Both the position numbers and the translations under genes were made by a program. Positions 7,811 to 17,775 of a stretch of 64,000 bases of DNA are shown here, piece by piece. The notes under the pieces were generated by a model. That model had not been told where the DNA came from. It did not search any database and saw only the letters and a list, made by a program, of their open reading frames with translations. The DNA is from Pseudarthrobacter sp. IC2-21 (GTDB lineage Bacteria > Actinomycetota > Actinomycetes > Actinomycetales > Micrococcaceae), in the NCBI RefSeq assembly GCF_034048115.1, contig NZ_CP139145.1:4154001-4218000 (forward strand), read 5' to 3'. How positions within the stretch are numbered: the stretch's first letter is position 1; each line of letters starts with the position of its first letter.

Positions 7811-8683
7811 GTGGCTGTACACACCGAGGCCAAACGTGACCAGGCCTGCCTGATAGTCCACGGGCCGGACCAGCCGGGAATCGTCGCGGCGGTCGCCGCA
7901 CTGGTCACCCGCAACAACGGAAACATCATCTCGCTCGACCAGTATTCGTCAGATCCCACGGGCGGCGACTTCTTTCAGCGGGTGGTGTTCTCCCGGCCCG
8001 ACCTCGCGGTGGCAATGCCCGGGATAAAGGATGATCTGGAGAAAACCCTGAACCCGTTGGGAATGGCCTGGAAGCTCACCGACCAATCCGTGCCCAAGCG
8101 CATGGCCATCCTGGTCTCGACGTCCGATCACTGCCTGCTCGAGCTGCTCTGGCGGCACCGCCGGGGCGAGCTGCCGGTGACCATCCCGATGGTGATCTCC
8201 AACCACACCAATACCGCTGAAGATGTCCGCTCCTTCGGGGTGCCCTTCTTCCACGTGCCCTCGGGCGACGCCGACAAGTCACACCCGGAGTCCGAGATCC
8301 TGAAGCTGCTTGCGGGCAATGTGGATTTTGTGGTGCTTGCCCGCTACATGCAGATCCTGTCGCCGGATTTCCTCGACCGGGCCGGGGTGCCGCTGATCAA
8401 CATCCATCACTCCTTCCTGCCGGCGTTCATCGGCGCGGCCCCGTACCGGAAGGCGAAGCAGCGGGGCGTAAAACTGATCGGCGCCACCGCGCACTACGTG
8501 ACCAGGGACCTCGATGAGGGCCCCATCATCGAACAGGATGTGGCCCGCGTGAGCCACGCCCACTCGGCCACCGATCTTCAGGCCCGCGGAGCATATGTCG
8601 AGCGGGCCGTGCTCTCGCGGGCCGTGCAGTGGCACGCCGAAGACCGTGTCATCCGGCACGGCAACCAGACCATCGTTTTCTGA
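7811..8683 (+). CDS. purU: formyltetrahydrofolate deformylase
   Basis: A 290-residue protein with an N-terminal ACT domain (about residues 12-85; CLIVHGPDQPGIVAAVA) and a C-terminal formyltransferase-like hydrolase domain. The catalytic landmarks INIHHSFLPAFIGA and GATAHYVTRDLDEGPIIEQD supply the conserved His and Asp. It hydrolyses 10-formyl-THF to formate and THF. The GTG at 7811 is preceded by GAGGAG. With metF just upstream and ligM downstream, it completes disposal of the methoxy carbon as formate; the intervening FolD step must be encoded elsewhere. Confidence 0.88.
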   Translation: MAVHTEAKRDQACLIVHGPDQPGIVAAVAALVTRNNGNIISLDQYSSDPTGGDFFQRVVFSRPDLAVAMPGIKDDLEKTLNPLGMAWKLTDQSVPKRMAILVSTSDHCLLELLWRHRRGELPVTIPMVISNHTNTAEDVRSFGVPFFHVPSGDADKSHPESEILKLLAGNVDFVVLARYMQILSPDFLDRAGVPLINIHHSFLPAFIGAAPYRKAKQRGVKLIGATAHYVTRDLDEGPIIEQDVARVSHAHSATDLQARGAYVERAVLSRAVQWHAEDRVIRHGNQTIVF

Positions 8684-8702
8684 TCCGCCGCCGGCGGATC
8701 AG
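8680..8702. terminator. hairpin overlapping the purU stop codon
   Basis: CTGATCCGCCG at 8680-8690 pairs perfectly with CGGCGGATCAG at 8692-8702 around a single central base, and includes the purU TGA. The stem is GC-rich but no T-run follows, so termination strength is uncertain. It could also protect the purU 3' end from decay. Confidence 0.5.
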
Positions 8703-8740
8703 CCTGACCAAACAAAACCCACTAGTCAGACACACCGACC

Positions 8741-10191
<1,451 letters not shown>

Positions 10192-10202
10192 GCTGGAAGC
10201 CG

Positions 10203-10234
10203 TGCTGTCAGGGGCGGGTCCGTCCCTGACAGCA
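10203..10234. promoter_or_regulatory. 11-bp inverted repeat between ligM and padR-like gene
   Basis: TGCTGTCAGGG at 10203-10213 pairs with CCCTGACAGCA at 10224-10234 across 10 nt. It lies 11 bp after the ligM stop and 22 bp before the PadR start. It may terminate ligM transcription, although no T-run follows, or act as an operator bound by the regulator. Confidence 0.5.
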
Positions 10235-10256
10235 ACGGCCACCGAAGGGATCCTCC

Positions 10257-10880
10257 ATGAGCCTGCGATACGCGCTTCTGGCGCTGCTTCGGGTGGGGCC
10301 GCTCTCAGGTTATGAACTGCAGAAACAGTTCTCCCTGTCGGTGGGTCACGTGTGGCATGCGCCGGACTCCCAGATTTATCCCGAGCTGCGCAAGATGGAG
10401 GCCGAGCACCTCATCGAGGGTGAAGAACAGCCGCGGGGCCAGCGCGCCACCCGGCGGGTTTACCACGTGACGGATGCCGGCGAGCAGGCGTTCCTCACCT
10501 GGATGCACACGCCGCTGGAGTACGCGCGGGTCCGCGATCCTGCCCACCTCCGGGCCGCGTACCTTGAGGCCGCCGCCCCGGACGCCGCCCGCGATTTTTT
10601 CCGTGCCCACATCAATCAGTGGGAACGTGAACTGGCGCAGTGGGAGGGCGAACTCCTACGGATCGATGAGGTCGCCAACCCGATGCTGGTGCGGCGCCTG
10701 GCGGTCACCGAACCGGAGGACCGTGAACGGACCATCGCCTTCAAACGGTTCACCTACGAAGGCCTGGTGGACAGGGCCCGGGGCGAGATCGCCTGGGCCA
10801 AACGCGGTCTCCGGCTCATCGACGAGCTGCAACACGCAGGCAGCGGAGTCCGGTCTGACCCGAACTCCGCCCACGTCTGA
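10257..10880 (+). CDS. PadR-family transcriptional regulator
   Basis: A 207-residue PadR protein with an N-terminal winged helix (about 1-85; LALLRVGPLSGYELQKQF, then SQIYPELRKMEAEHLIEGE) and a C-terminal helical AphA/VirR-type dimerisation domain (about 90-190). The family is named for repression of phenolic acid decarboxylase and commonly senses phenolic acids. It lies directly after ligM and converges on the ABC importer genes, so it is the best local candidate for controlling the aromatic-acid island. The effector is inferred. The start is supported by GAAGGGATCC upstream. Confidence 0.85.
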   Translation: MSLRYALLALLRVGPLSGYELQKQFSLSVGHVWHAPDSQIYPELRKMEAEHLIEGEEQPRGQRATRRVYHVTDAGEQAFLTWMHTPLEYARVRDPAHLRAAYLEAAAPDAARDFFRAHINQWERELAQWEGELLRIDEVANPMLVRRLAVTEPEDRERTIAFKRFTYEGLVDRARGEIAWAKRGLRLIDELQHAGSGVRSDPNSAHV

Positions 10881-10898
10881 TCCCTGCCTTCCCCGCAG

Positions 10899-12155
10899 TT
10901 ATCCGAAGTTCTCAGCAGTGGCGTAGCCCTTGCCGTTGTACTTTTGCACGAGCACCGAGGAGACGGCCGGCTGGCCATCGGTAGTGGTGTCCACCGCGGT
11001 TCCTTCGAGCATCAGCGGCGCCTTCAGGCCCTTGATGTTCCGCAGCGAGGTCATAAAGCTGTCGCGGGTGGGCTCCTTCATATCCTTGAAGGCCTGCTCC
11101 AGCGTGGCTCCCACCATGTAGCTCCACATGCAGTGCGGGAACGCCGGCACGTCGGGGTAGTTGCCGTACTGCTTGAGGTCCGCAAGGAATTTAACGACGT
11201 CGGGGTCCTTGGCGAACGTCGGGCTCTGCGGGGCTTTCGCGAACGACACCGTGTAAACGCCCGGGTAGGCGCCGGCACCGCCCGGTTCCAGGATCGCCGT
11301 CGGGCTTGAGGTGTTGGAGGGAAGGAACCAGCTCGGCTTCCACCCGATTTGCTGCGCCTTCTGCAGCGAAGCGATCATCAGTGGGGTGATCGACATGGCG
11401 TTGAAGAAGACGTCCGCGCCCGACGACGCCAGCTGGGTGAGCTGGGCATCCACGGATGTATCGGTGGCCTCATAAGTCTGTTCCCCGACAACGGAGATAT
11501 TGGCGGCACCCTTGGTGGCTTCCTTAAAGCCCGCTACGTAGCCCTTGCCGTAATCGTCGTTCTGCGACAGGATGGCCACTTTGTGCTGTCCCTTCGACTG
11601 GGCCAGCAGTTTGCCGAACGCCGCACCCTCATTCTGGTAGATCGGCACAAACCCGAGTTGCCAGGGGCTTTGCTTCCGGTCGCTGAACAGCGGGTCGCCG
11701 GTCATCACGAGCACCTGCGGGACCTTGGCGCTGATGGCGGCGTCACGGAAGGCCCGGTTGGTCGGTGTGCCAAGGCCGGCCGTCACGGCGAAGACGTTGT
11801 CGGACACCATTTGCTGGAAGTTCGCCAAAGACTTCTGCGGATCGTAGCCGTCGTCGTACGCCTTGATGTTGACCGTCCGCGTCTTACCGTCGCCGAACTT
11901 CACGCCGCCGGCGGCATTCACGGAGCCGAAGTAGGCGGTAACGCCTGCCACGGTGCAGGTACCCGGCCCCGCCGTCGCGCCGCTGAGCGGAGTGGTGACG
12001 CCGAGCGTGATTGCAGTGTCCGTGACTCCCGGAGCCGCTTGTGCGCCGCCGCCCTCCCCCGGCGCCGTGCGGGTGCACCCGGTAAGGGAAAGCGCGGCGA
12101 TCGATACCATCGCGACGACGCCGAGGACCCCGCCTGACTTTTTTCTCAGTTTCAT
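10899..12155 (-). CDS. ABC transporter substrate-binding lipoprotein, branched-chain amino acid/aromatic acid type
   Basis: A 418-residue periplasmic-binding-protein-type receptor (LivJ/Peripla_BP_6 family). The signal peptide ends in a lipobox, LTGC, with C27 as the lipidation site, so the protein is anchored outside the membrane. The body shows the usual ITLGVTTPLSGATA opening and repeated alpha/beta sections. It is the last gene of a five-gene importer operon and overlaps livM by 4 nt. Family members bind branched-chain amino acids, amides or aromatic acids. Its place next to ligM and padR favours a methoxybenzoate or hydroxybenzoate ligand, which is inference. Confidence 0.87.
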   Translation of the reverse strand: MKLRKKSGGVLGVVAMVSIAALSLTGCTRTAPGEGGGAQAAPGVTDTAITLGVTTPLSGATAGPGTCTVAGVTAYFGSVNAAGGVKFGDGKTRTVNIKAYDDGYDPQKSLANFQQMVSDNVFAVTAGLGTPTNRAFRDAAISAKVPQVLVMTGDPLFSDRKQSPWQLGFVPIYQNEGAAFGKLLAQSKGQHKVAILSQNDDYGKGYVAGFKEATKGAANISVVGEQTYEATDTSVDAQLTQLASSGADVFFNAMSITPLMIASLQKAQQIGWKPSWFLPSNTSSPTAILEPGGAGAYPGVYTVSFAKAPQSPTFAKDPDVVKFLADLKQYGNYPDVPAFPHCMWSYMVGATLEQAFKDMKEPTRDSFMTSLRNIKGLKAPLMLEGTAVDTTTDGQPAVSSVLVQKYNGKGYATAENFG

Positions 12156-13228
12156 GATCGATCTTGCCTCTCAGTTGGTTCGAGTTCCTCCGGGGCCGCC
12201 TCCGTGACTGGCCGGGGCGGCGAAGCGGTCTTGGGGGGATCGGTCCCCGGGATGGATCGGGTACTGCCCCGGCGGGTGAGCCTGCGGATCACCCGTGGCA
12301 GGCTGACCAGCCCTTCGGGCAACAGGAACAACACGGCGAGGAGGATGGCGCCCTGGCTGAGCGTGGTGAAGCTTGGGTCAATGGCGTTGGTGAGCTGCGG
12401 AACGAAGACGTAGTAGGCCCCGCCGATCAGCGAACCGACGATGCTTCCCGCGCCGCCGATCACCATCGCCGCAAGAAGGCTGATGGAGTGGCCGAAGCTG
12501 AGGGTTTCCGGTGAGGTGTACTGCACGGCTGCCAGATACAGGAAACCGCTCGCCCCGCCATAGATGGAAGCGATGGTGAATGCCAGTACCTTGGTGCGGT
12601 ACGGCGAGACTCCCATTGACGCGGCCACGGCTTCGTTTTCGCGCACGACGCCGAAGGCCCGGCCGTATTTGCCACGCACCAGGTTGCGGGCCAACAGGAA
12701 GGCGATGACGGTCACCAGAAGGATGATGTAGAACTGCCACTGGTCGCTGTAGAGGCCCGACCAGTCGGGGGCGTCCGAAAAGCGGGCGGAGATGCCCTGG
12801 GAGCCGCCGGTGAATTCCTCAAGCCGCTTGGCCAGCGGGACACCGACGATGGGCAGCGCGATGGTGACCATCGCAATCGCGAGGCCGCCCAGCCGGGCGG
12901 CCGCCAGGGCCACCAGCAGCCCGACGATGCCGGCGATGGCACAGGCAGCCAGGAAGACAAGGACGATGTTCCATCCCTGGTTGACGCCGTAGGCGGTGAC
13001 GTAGGCGCCCAGCCCGACGAAGAAAATCTGTCCGAGGTTGACCTGGCCGGTGTAGCCCATGACGATGTTCAGTCCCAGTACCGCGACAGCGTAGACACCG
13101 ATGCGCACCAGCGTCTGGTTGGCGAACGGCGGAAGGAAAAGCGGGGCGGCAAGCAACACCACCGCAACCAGCGCGATGAGGGCGGTGCGGCCGAATTTGT
13201 TGCGAACAAGGGAAGAAGGGTTGCTCAT
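12152..13228 (-). CDS. ABC transporter permease, LivM family
   Basis: A 358-residue integral membrane protein with about nine hydrophobic segments and the LivM-type signature region (LNIVMGYTGQVNLGQ near residue 55; later GGAGSIVGSLIGGAYY). It forms the transmembrane channel with the LivH-type permease encoded just upstream. The two genes share one base at 13228, and the receptor gene overlaps its end, so expression is tightly coupled. The C-terminal tail of about 50 residues is rich in Pro, Arg and Glu and looks unstructured. Confidence 0.88.
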   Translation of the reverse strand: MSNPSSLVRNKFGRTALIALVAVVLLAAPLFLPPFANQTLVRIGVYAVAVLGLNIVMGYTGQVNLGQIFFVGLGAYVTAYGVNQGWNIVLVFLAACAIAGIVGLLVALAAARLGGLAIAMVTIALPIVGVPLAKRLEEFTGGSQGISARFSDAPDWSGLYSDQWQFYIILLVTVIAFLLARNLVRGKYGRAFGVVRENEAVAASMGVSPYRTKVLAFTIASIYGGASGFLYLAAVQYTSPETLSFGHSISLLAAMVIGGAGSIVGSLIGGAYYVFVPQLTNAIDPSFTTLSQGAILLAVLFLLPEGLVSLPRVIRRLTRRGSTRSIPGTDPPKTASPPRPVTEAAPEELEPTERQDRS

Positions 13229-14109
13229 CAGACCCGCACCACGACTTTTCGCCCGAACAGGCCTTGGGGACGGAGGATGAGGATGATAAAGATCAGTGCA
13301 AAAGGCACCGCGATTTTGAGGTCGTGCCCCACGAGGGGTACGTAGACGGCGACGAGGTTCTCCAGCACGCCGATGGCAGAAGCGGCCACCACGCAGCCGA
13401 TCGGGCTGCTCAGGCCCCCGAGGATGACAGCGGCGAGCGCGTAGACGAGCGCGGTGTCCAGCATGCCCGGCGTCAGGGTCAGCTGCGGGGCCACCAGCAC
13501 GCCGGCAATGCAGCCAAGGGCGGCTGCGAGGCCCCAGCCGATCATCAGGAGCCGTCCTACTGGAAGACCGGAGAACGCCGCGGAGCCGGGATTGTCGGCG
13601 ACTGCCCGGAGCGCGAGCCCCAGCTTGGTGCGGAGGAAGAGCACCTGGAGCACCCCCATGATGACGAGGATGGTCACGGTGGTGGCAAGTGACCGGACGC
13701 TTACCACCGCGCCGAGGATGTCCACGCTGGTCAGCGGGAAAAGTGACGGGAAGGGAAGGTTGTTGTAGCTCCAGAGAACTGCGGCGATGCCCGTGACCAG
13801 GGTCAGGAGGCCAATGGTCACCACCACGGCCGTGTCAGGGTCCCCCCGTTCGAACCGGCGGACCAGGAAGCGTTCCACCAGGGCGCCGATGAAGAACGAA
13901 ATCACCAGCGCAAGGAGGATCGCCACAATGAGCGGCAGTCCCACCCGCACAAAGGCGTAGGCAATATAGGCGGAGAAGACAGCCATGCCGCCCTGGGCGA
14001 AGTTGATCAGGCCGGTTGCCTGGTTAACCAGCACGATGGCCAGGGCCAGGGCAGCGTAGACAGAGCCGGTGGCCAGGCCGTCCACTACGAGCTGGATGAA
14101 GGTTCCCAT
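13228..14109 (-). CDS. ABC transporter permease, LivH family
   Basis: A 293-residue polytopic membrane protein of the LivH family. The N-terminal LVNQATGLINFAQGGMAVFSAY region and the C-terminal LILRPQGLFGRKVVVRV ending are typical. It pairs with the LivM-type permease to form the inner-membrane pore. The start at 14109 is 3 bp after the livF-like gene. About eight hydrophobic segments are visible. Substrate cannot be deduced from the permease. Confidence 0.88.
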   Translation of the reverse strand: MGTFIQLVVDGLATGSVYAALALAIVLVNQATGLINFAQGGMAVFSAYIAYAFVRVGLPLIVAILLALVISFFIGALVERFLVRRFERGDPDTAVVVTIGLLTLVTGIAAVLWSYNNLPFPSLFPLTSVDILGAVVSVRSLATTVTILVIMGVLQVLFLRTKLGLALRAVADNPGSAAFSGLPVGRLLMIGWGLAAALGCIAGVLVAPQLTLTPGMLDTALVYALAAVILGGLSSPIGCVVAASAIGVLENLVAVYVPLVGHDLKIAVPFALIFIILILRPQGLFGRKVVVRV

Positions 14110-14112
14110 GGT

Positions 14113-14823
14113 TCAGCCCCCCAGGTAGGCGCGGCGGATCTCGTCCATGCCCTTGAGTTCGGCCGAGGAACCGGTCAGTACGTTGCGGCCGGTTTCCAGC
14201 ACGGTGGCCGTGTCCACAAGCGAGAAGGCCAGGTTGGCATTCTGCTCTACCACCACCATGGCGATTCCCGAGTCAAGACGCAGCCGGCGGATGGCCTCAT
14301 AGACCGTCTTCGCCGTGCTTGGCGCCAGCCCGAGGGATGCTTCGTCAAGAAGCAACAGCTTGGGTTTGGCCATGAACGCGCGCGCCACGGCGAGCATCTG
14401 CTGCTCGCCCCCGGAAAGCGCCGCAGCCCGCGAACCGATGCGGTCCCGGAGCTGAGGGAACAGATCGAGGCAATAGTCGACGTCGGCGGCGATCTTCTGC
14501 TTCCCCTTGCGGAGGTAGGCGCCCACCATCAGGTTTTCCCGCACCGACAGCTGGCCGAGTGTTCCGCGGCCTTCCGGCACATGGGCGATCCCCAGGGCGG
14601 CGACCTGGTCGGGGCGGAAGCCGCGGATATCCCGGCCGTCGAAGGTGATCCGTCCGCCCGTCCGCACCGTGCCGCTGATGGCGCGCAGCGTGGTGGTCTT
14701 GCCCGCTCCGTTCGCGCCGAGGATACCGACAGATCCACCCTCGGGCACGCTGAGGGAGACTCCGTCCAGGACCTGCACAGGCCCGTAGGATGCAGTCACG
14801 TCGGAGAGTTCAAGCAGCGTCAT
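14113..14823 (-). CDS. ABC transporter ATP-binding protein, LivF family
   Basis: A 236-residue cytoplasmic ATPase. Walker A is GANGAGKTT, the signature is LSGGEQQML, and Walker B is LLLLDEASLGLAP, all intact. The length and the DRIGSRAAALSGGEQ arrangement match LivF. It overlaps the livG-like gene by 14 nt, so the two nucleotide-binding subunits are translationally coupled. It would power uptake through the LivH/LivM pore. Confidence 0.9.
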   Translation of the reverse strand: MTLLELSDVTASYGPVQVLDGVSLSVPEGGSVGILGANGAGKTTTLRAISGTVRTGGRITFDGRDIRGFRPDQVAALGIAHVPEGRGTLGQLSVRENLMVGAYLRKGKQKIAADVDYCLDLFPQLRDRIGSRAAALSGGEQQMLAVARAFMAKPKLLLLDEASLGLAPSTAKTVYEAIRRLRLDSGIAMVVVEQNANLAFSLVDTATVLETGRNVLTGSSAELKGMDEIRRAYLGG

Positions 14824-15640
14824 CCGCTGCGTCCTTCCCGATGTAGGCCTCGATGACGCGGGGGTCCGACTGCGCCTGGGCCGCGGTGCCCTCCATCAGC
14901 TTGCGGCCGTGATCCAGGACCACCACCTGATCGGTGAGAGCCGAGATGAGTCCCATGTGGTGCTCGACAATGACAATGGTGATGTCCTGCTCATCCCGGA
15001 CACGCTTCACGGTGCTGATGAGTTGCTCTACCTCCGCGTGCGAGAGGCCAGCCGCCGGCTCATCAAGAAGCAACAGCGAGGGTTTGGAGAGCAGGGCCCG
15101 CCATAACTCGATGCCCTTATGGAGCCCGTGGGAAAGTTCATCGGCGGGCTTGCCGGCTGCCCAGCCGAGTCCGGCACGATCCAGGAGTTCGAGCGCTTCC
15201 GAGCGCATTTCGTCCTCAGCGCGTGCAGTGAAGGGCAGCCTCAATGCCCATGGGAGAGGGCCGCCCGGAAGCCGCGTGTGGCCGCCGAGCAGAACGTTCT
15301 CAAGGACCGTGGAGTGCAGCTGGAGGGCAGGATGCTGAAAAGTCCGCGCCAGCCCCAGGCGCGACAGCCGGGACGGGGCGCTGCCGAGGACTTCAGTGCC
15401 GTCAATGGTGATGGAACCCGAGCTTGGCTTGTAATGGCCACTGATGCAATTGAAGAGGGAGGTCTTGCCGGCGCCGTTGGGGCCCACGAGGCCGAAGATG
15501 ACGCCCGGCGCCACGTTCATGCTGACGTCCTGCAGCACCTTGACCCCGCCGAAGTGGAGGTTGACGTCCGTGAGGCTCAGGCTTGCGGCCACCCTCCACC
15601 TTCCTGTCGCATCGTTGCCCGGGATGGACGCGTCCGTCAC
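14810..15640 (-). CDS. ABC transporter ATP-binding protein, LivG family
   Basis: A 276-residue ATPase and the first gene of the importer operon. Walker A is GPNGAGKTS and Walker B is LLLLDEPAAGLSH. The signature motif reads ELSHGLHKGIEL, not the LSGGQ seen in LivF; LivG-type subunits usually have a relaxed NLAYGQQR-like form, so this is a further variation and not obviously a defect. Residues 1-20 before LSLTDVNLHFGG are poorly conserved and the true start may be slightly downstream. A promoter-like sequence lies about 40 bp upstream. Confidence 0.87.
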   Translation of the reverse strand: MTDASIPGNDATGRWRVAASLSLTDVNLHFGGVKVLQDVSMNVAPGVIFGLVGPNGAGKTSLFNCISGHYKPSSGSITIDGTEVLGSAPSRLSRLGLARTFQHPALQLHSTVLENVLLGGHTRLPGGPLPWALRLPFTARAEDEMRSEALELLDRAGLGWAAGKPADELSHGLHKGIELWRALLSKPSLLLLDEPAAGLSHAEVEQLISTVKRVRDEQDITIVIVEHHMGLISALTDQVVVLDHGRKLMEGTAAQAQSDPRVIEAYIGKDAADDAA

Positions 15641-15655
15641 GTCCGCACGACACCG

Positions 15656-15684
15656 ACGGTACGGATCGAAAACGAAATTGTCAA
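15656..15684 (-). promoter_or_regulatory. candidate promoter of the ABC importer operon
   Basis: On the reverse strand a perfect -35 hexamer TTGACA (15684-15679) is followed after 17 bp by TACCGT (15661-15656) as a weak -10, upstream of the ATG at 15640. The -35 overlaps a near-palindrome, ATTGTCAACGAT, which resembles GntR/FCD-type operators. The rest of the 139-bp gap up to 15779 shows no gene. Confidence 0.45.
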
Positions 15685-15779
15685 CGATTTTGGAACGAGT
15701 TTGGTTTCCCCTTGACCGGGTGGAAGGAAGTCCCCGGCGGGGTGGAACAGAATGCCGCCCGGTTGACCCCTACCGGCGC

Positions 15780-16067
15780 CTAACCACCGGCCACGGACTG
15801 GATGACCAGCACCTCCTCGCCCGGAGCCACTTCGGTGTCCAGGCCACGGAGGCGCCGCACTTCGTCGCCGTTTACGTAAATGTTCACAAAGCGGCGCAGG
15901 GCACCGGTTTCGTCCCGAAGCCGCCGGGCGAGGACCGGATAGTTTCCAGTCACCCGTTCGAGCAACTCCCCCACCGTCATGGAGCCCTCGGCGGGGGCGG
16001 TCAGGATGGACTGTCCGCCGGCCAGCGGGTGGAGGACGCTGGGCAGCAGCACCCTGATCTCAGGCAT
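15780..16067 (-). CDS. MoaD/ThiS-family ubiquitin-like sulfur-carrier protein
   Basis: A 95-residue beta-grasp protein ending in VIQSVAGG; the C-terminal Gly-Gly is what E1-like enzymes activate as a thiocarboxylate in MoaD and ThiS. Family features include a hydrophobic beginning (MPEIRVLLPSVL), the central TVGELLERV helix, and YVNGDEVRRLRGLDTEVAPGEEVLVI. It starts 7 bp after the BNR-repeat gene, so the two form an operon. No moaE, moeB or thi genes are nearby, so a dedicated sulfur-transfer role in another pathway is possible. The start at 16067 gives the family length. Confidence 0.85.
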   Translation of the reverse strand: MPEIRVLLPSVLHPLAGGQSILTAPAEGSMTVGELLERVTGNYPVLARRLRDETGALRRFVNIYVNGDEVRRLRGLDTEVAPGEEVLVIQSVAGG

Positions 16068-16074
16068 CCTGACC

Positions 16075-17208
16075 TCAGGCACCCTGGGCAGCTGCCGTTT
16101 CCTGAACCGGAAGGGCACCAGGGATCCTGGCCGCGCGGACGCACAGGACGTCCGGCAGGTGCGATGCCACCTCGGTGAACGTTTCGCCTTCATCAGCGCT
16201 GGCGTAGACCGTCCCGCCGCGTGTCCCGAAATAAACGCCGGCCGGTTCAGCGGAATCCACCGAGGCGGCGTCCCGCAGCACGCTGTTGTATTCGTGGGCG
16301 GGCAGCCCGGAATCCAGGCGTTTCCACGTGGCGCCGGCGTCGTCCGTCCGGTGGACCGCAAGCTTGCCCTCCGGCGGGATCCGCTCGCCGTCGGCCTTCA
16401 ACGGCACCACCCAGGCGGTTCCTTCCCGGCGGGGGTGCGTCAGCATCACAAAGCCGAAGTCGGCCGGAAGCCCTTCGGCGATGGAGTTCCAGTTTTCGCC
16501 GTTATCGTCGGTGCGGTACACACCGTGATGGTTCTGAGCGTAGAGGCGGCCTTCGACGGCGGCATCCGCCGCGATCTTGTGCACGCACTGACCAAATTCC
16601 GGGTTGGGATCCGGCATGAAGTAGGCCGAGATCCCCTTATTGCGGGGCTCCCAGGAGGTGCCGCCGTCGAGCGAGCGGTACACGCCTCCCGTGCTCATGG
16701 CGATATGGACCGTGTCCCCTGCAGGATTGACAAGGATGGAGTGTGCGGCGGCGCCGCCGTAGCCGGCACCCCACTCGCTGCGGTGGGGATGGTCCCAGAG
16801 CCCGCGATTAAGCTCGAAGTGCTCGCCGCCGTCGGTGGATTTCCACACCGAAATGGGCTCGGCCCCTGCCCACACCACGCCGGGCCGGGCCTCCGCGTCC
16901 GGATAGATCTGCCAGATCCTTTCCACGGCCGCGCCGGTATCTTCGGGAAAGGTGATGGCACCCTTTTCGGGTTCGGACCACGTGGCACCAAGGTCATCGG
17001 AGTGAGCCACCGTGGGGCCCCAGTGCTCGGATCTGACGCCCACCATGATCCGGGTCCTGCCGGCCCGGGTGTCTATGCCGATGCTGGGTATTTCGCTCAT
17101 CAGGAAGTGCGGACCGGAGAAGGACCAGCGCTGCCGGTCCGGGCTCGTGGCCAGCCAGAGGCCTTTTTTGGTGCCGATCGCCAGGACAAAACTCTCTGCG
17201 GTTGCCAT
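16075..17208 (-). CDS. BNR/sialidase-like beta-propeller protein
   Basis: A 377-residue protein with repeated Asp-box motifs (for example SDDLGATWSEP, SLDGGTSWEPR, TDDNGENWNSI, TDDAGATWKRL, SADEGETFTEV), which mark the blades of a sialidase/VPS10-type propeller. There is no signal peptide at the chosen start, so it looks cytoplasmic. Catalytic sialidase residues are not evident, so 'exo-alpha-sialidase' would be a fold label and not an activity. It is paired with a MoaD-like gene 7 bp downstream, which suggests a joint role. An alternative ATG lies at 17217. Confidence 0.8.
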   Translation of the reverse strand: MATAESFVLAIGTKKGLWLATSPDRQRWSFSGPHFLMSEIPSIGIDTRAGRTRIMVGVRSEHWGPTVAHSDDLGATWSEPEKGAITFPEDTGAAVERIWQIYPDAEARPGVVWAGAEPISVWKSTDGGEHFELNRGLWDHPHRSEWGAGYGGAAAHSILVNPAGDTVHIAMSTGGVYRSLDGGTSWEPRNKGISAYFMPDPNPEFGQCVHKIAADAAVEGRLYAQNHHGVYRTDDNGENWNSIAEGLPADFGFVMLTHPRREGTAWVVPLKADGERIPPEGKLAVHRTDDAGATWKRLDSGLPAHEYNSVLRDAASVDSAEPAGVYFGTRGGTVYASADEGETFTEVASHLPDVLCVRAARIPGALPVQETAAAQGA

Positions 17209-17290
17209 GCACCCCATGCAACCATCCCGGCCGGAAGGCCGCAACGGTTTTCCCGGCTATGTGGAATAACCCGGCCGGCGCGGGGAACGG

Positions 17291-17491
17291 TCAGTCGACA
17301 AATTCGGACTGCGTCTCGATGAAATCCCAGTCCGCCGCGGTGAGGACCTCCACGGGATTCCCGGGATGCGGTCCTCCTGCTTCGGCGATGCCCTGCAGGA
17401 CCGGCAGCGGCAATTCCCCCGCCCGCAGGTTTTCCCGCAGCCATTCCTTGGTGTCGAGGTTTACGTCCAGCCACCACATGTAAATTTCCAT
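17291..17491 (-). CDS. small hypothetical protein
   Basis: A 66-residue acidic frame starting MEIYMWWLDVNLDTKEWL and ending IETQSEFVD. It has no recognised domain. The composition (hydrophobic start, Asp/Glu-rich body, no low-complexity bias) is more like a real small protein than a shadow frame, and no gene is present on the other strand. It is in the same orientation as the BNR gene, about 80 bp upstream of it. Function unknown. Confidence 0.55.
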   Translation of the reverse strand: MEIYMWWLDVNLDTKEWLRENLRAGELPLPVLQGIAEAGGPHPGNPVEVLTAADWDFIETQSEFVD

Positions 17492-17775
17492 GCCCCGTCA
17501 CGCACCTTTCCTATGCATCAACGGTAGGCGCGGGCAAGTCGCCGTTCAAGGGTCCGTGCGCACCGCACTGCACCCGGTAGTGTGCTGTCATTTTCGGGTA
17601 GGGGCAGGTATCGCCGCAGGTCAATCGCCCCTTAAGTCGAGTACCTGCTACTCAGGACCCGTCCCCGTTCGGAGCCTAGCCTGACATCACAAGCAAGCTG
17701 ACCATGCATCTGGGGAACAAGGAAGCTGCCGCTCCCCCGTCATGACCAGCTTCACTACAGTCTGGGGAAAAAATC
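17492..17775. other. intergenic region with no gene seen
   Basis: This 284-bp gap separates a reverse-strand small gene from the forward surface-protein gene. It probably holds both promoters, but no convincing hexamers or repeats could be assigned by eye. Confidence 0.4.

Noticed and set aside
16075-17208. Calling the BNR protein a true sialidase
   Set aside because: Only Asp-box propeller repeats are seen; no signal peptide, and the catalytic Arg triad/Tyr/Glu set cannot be recognised.
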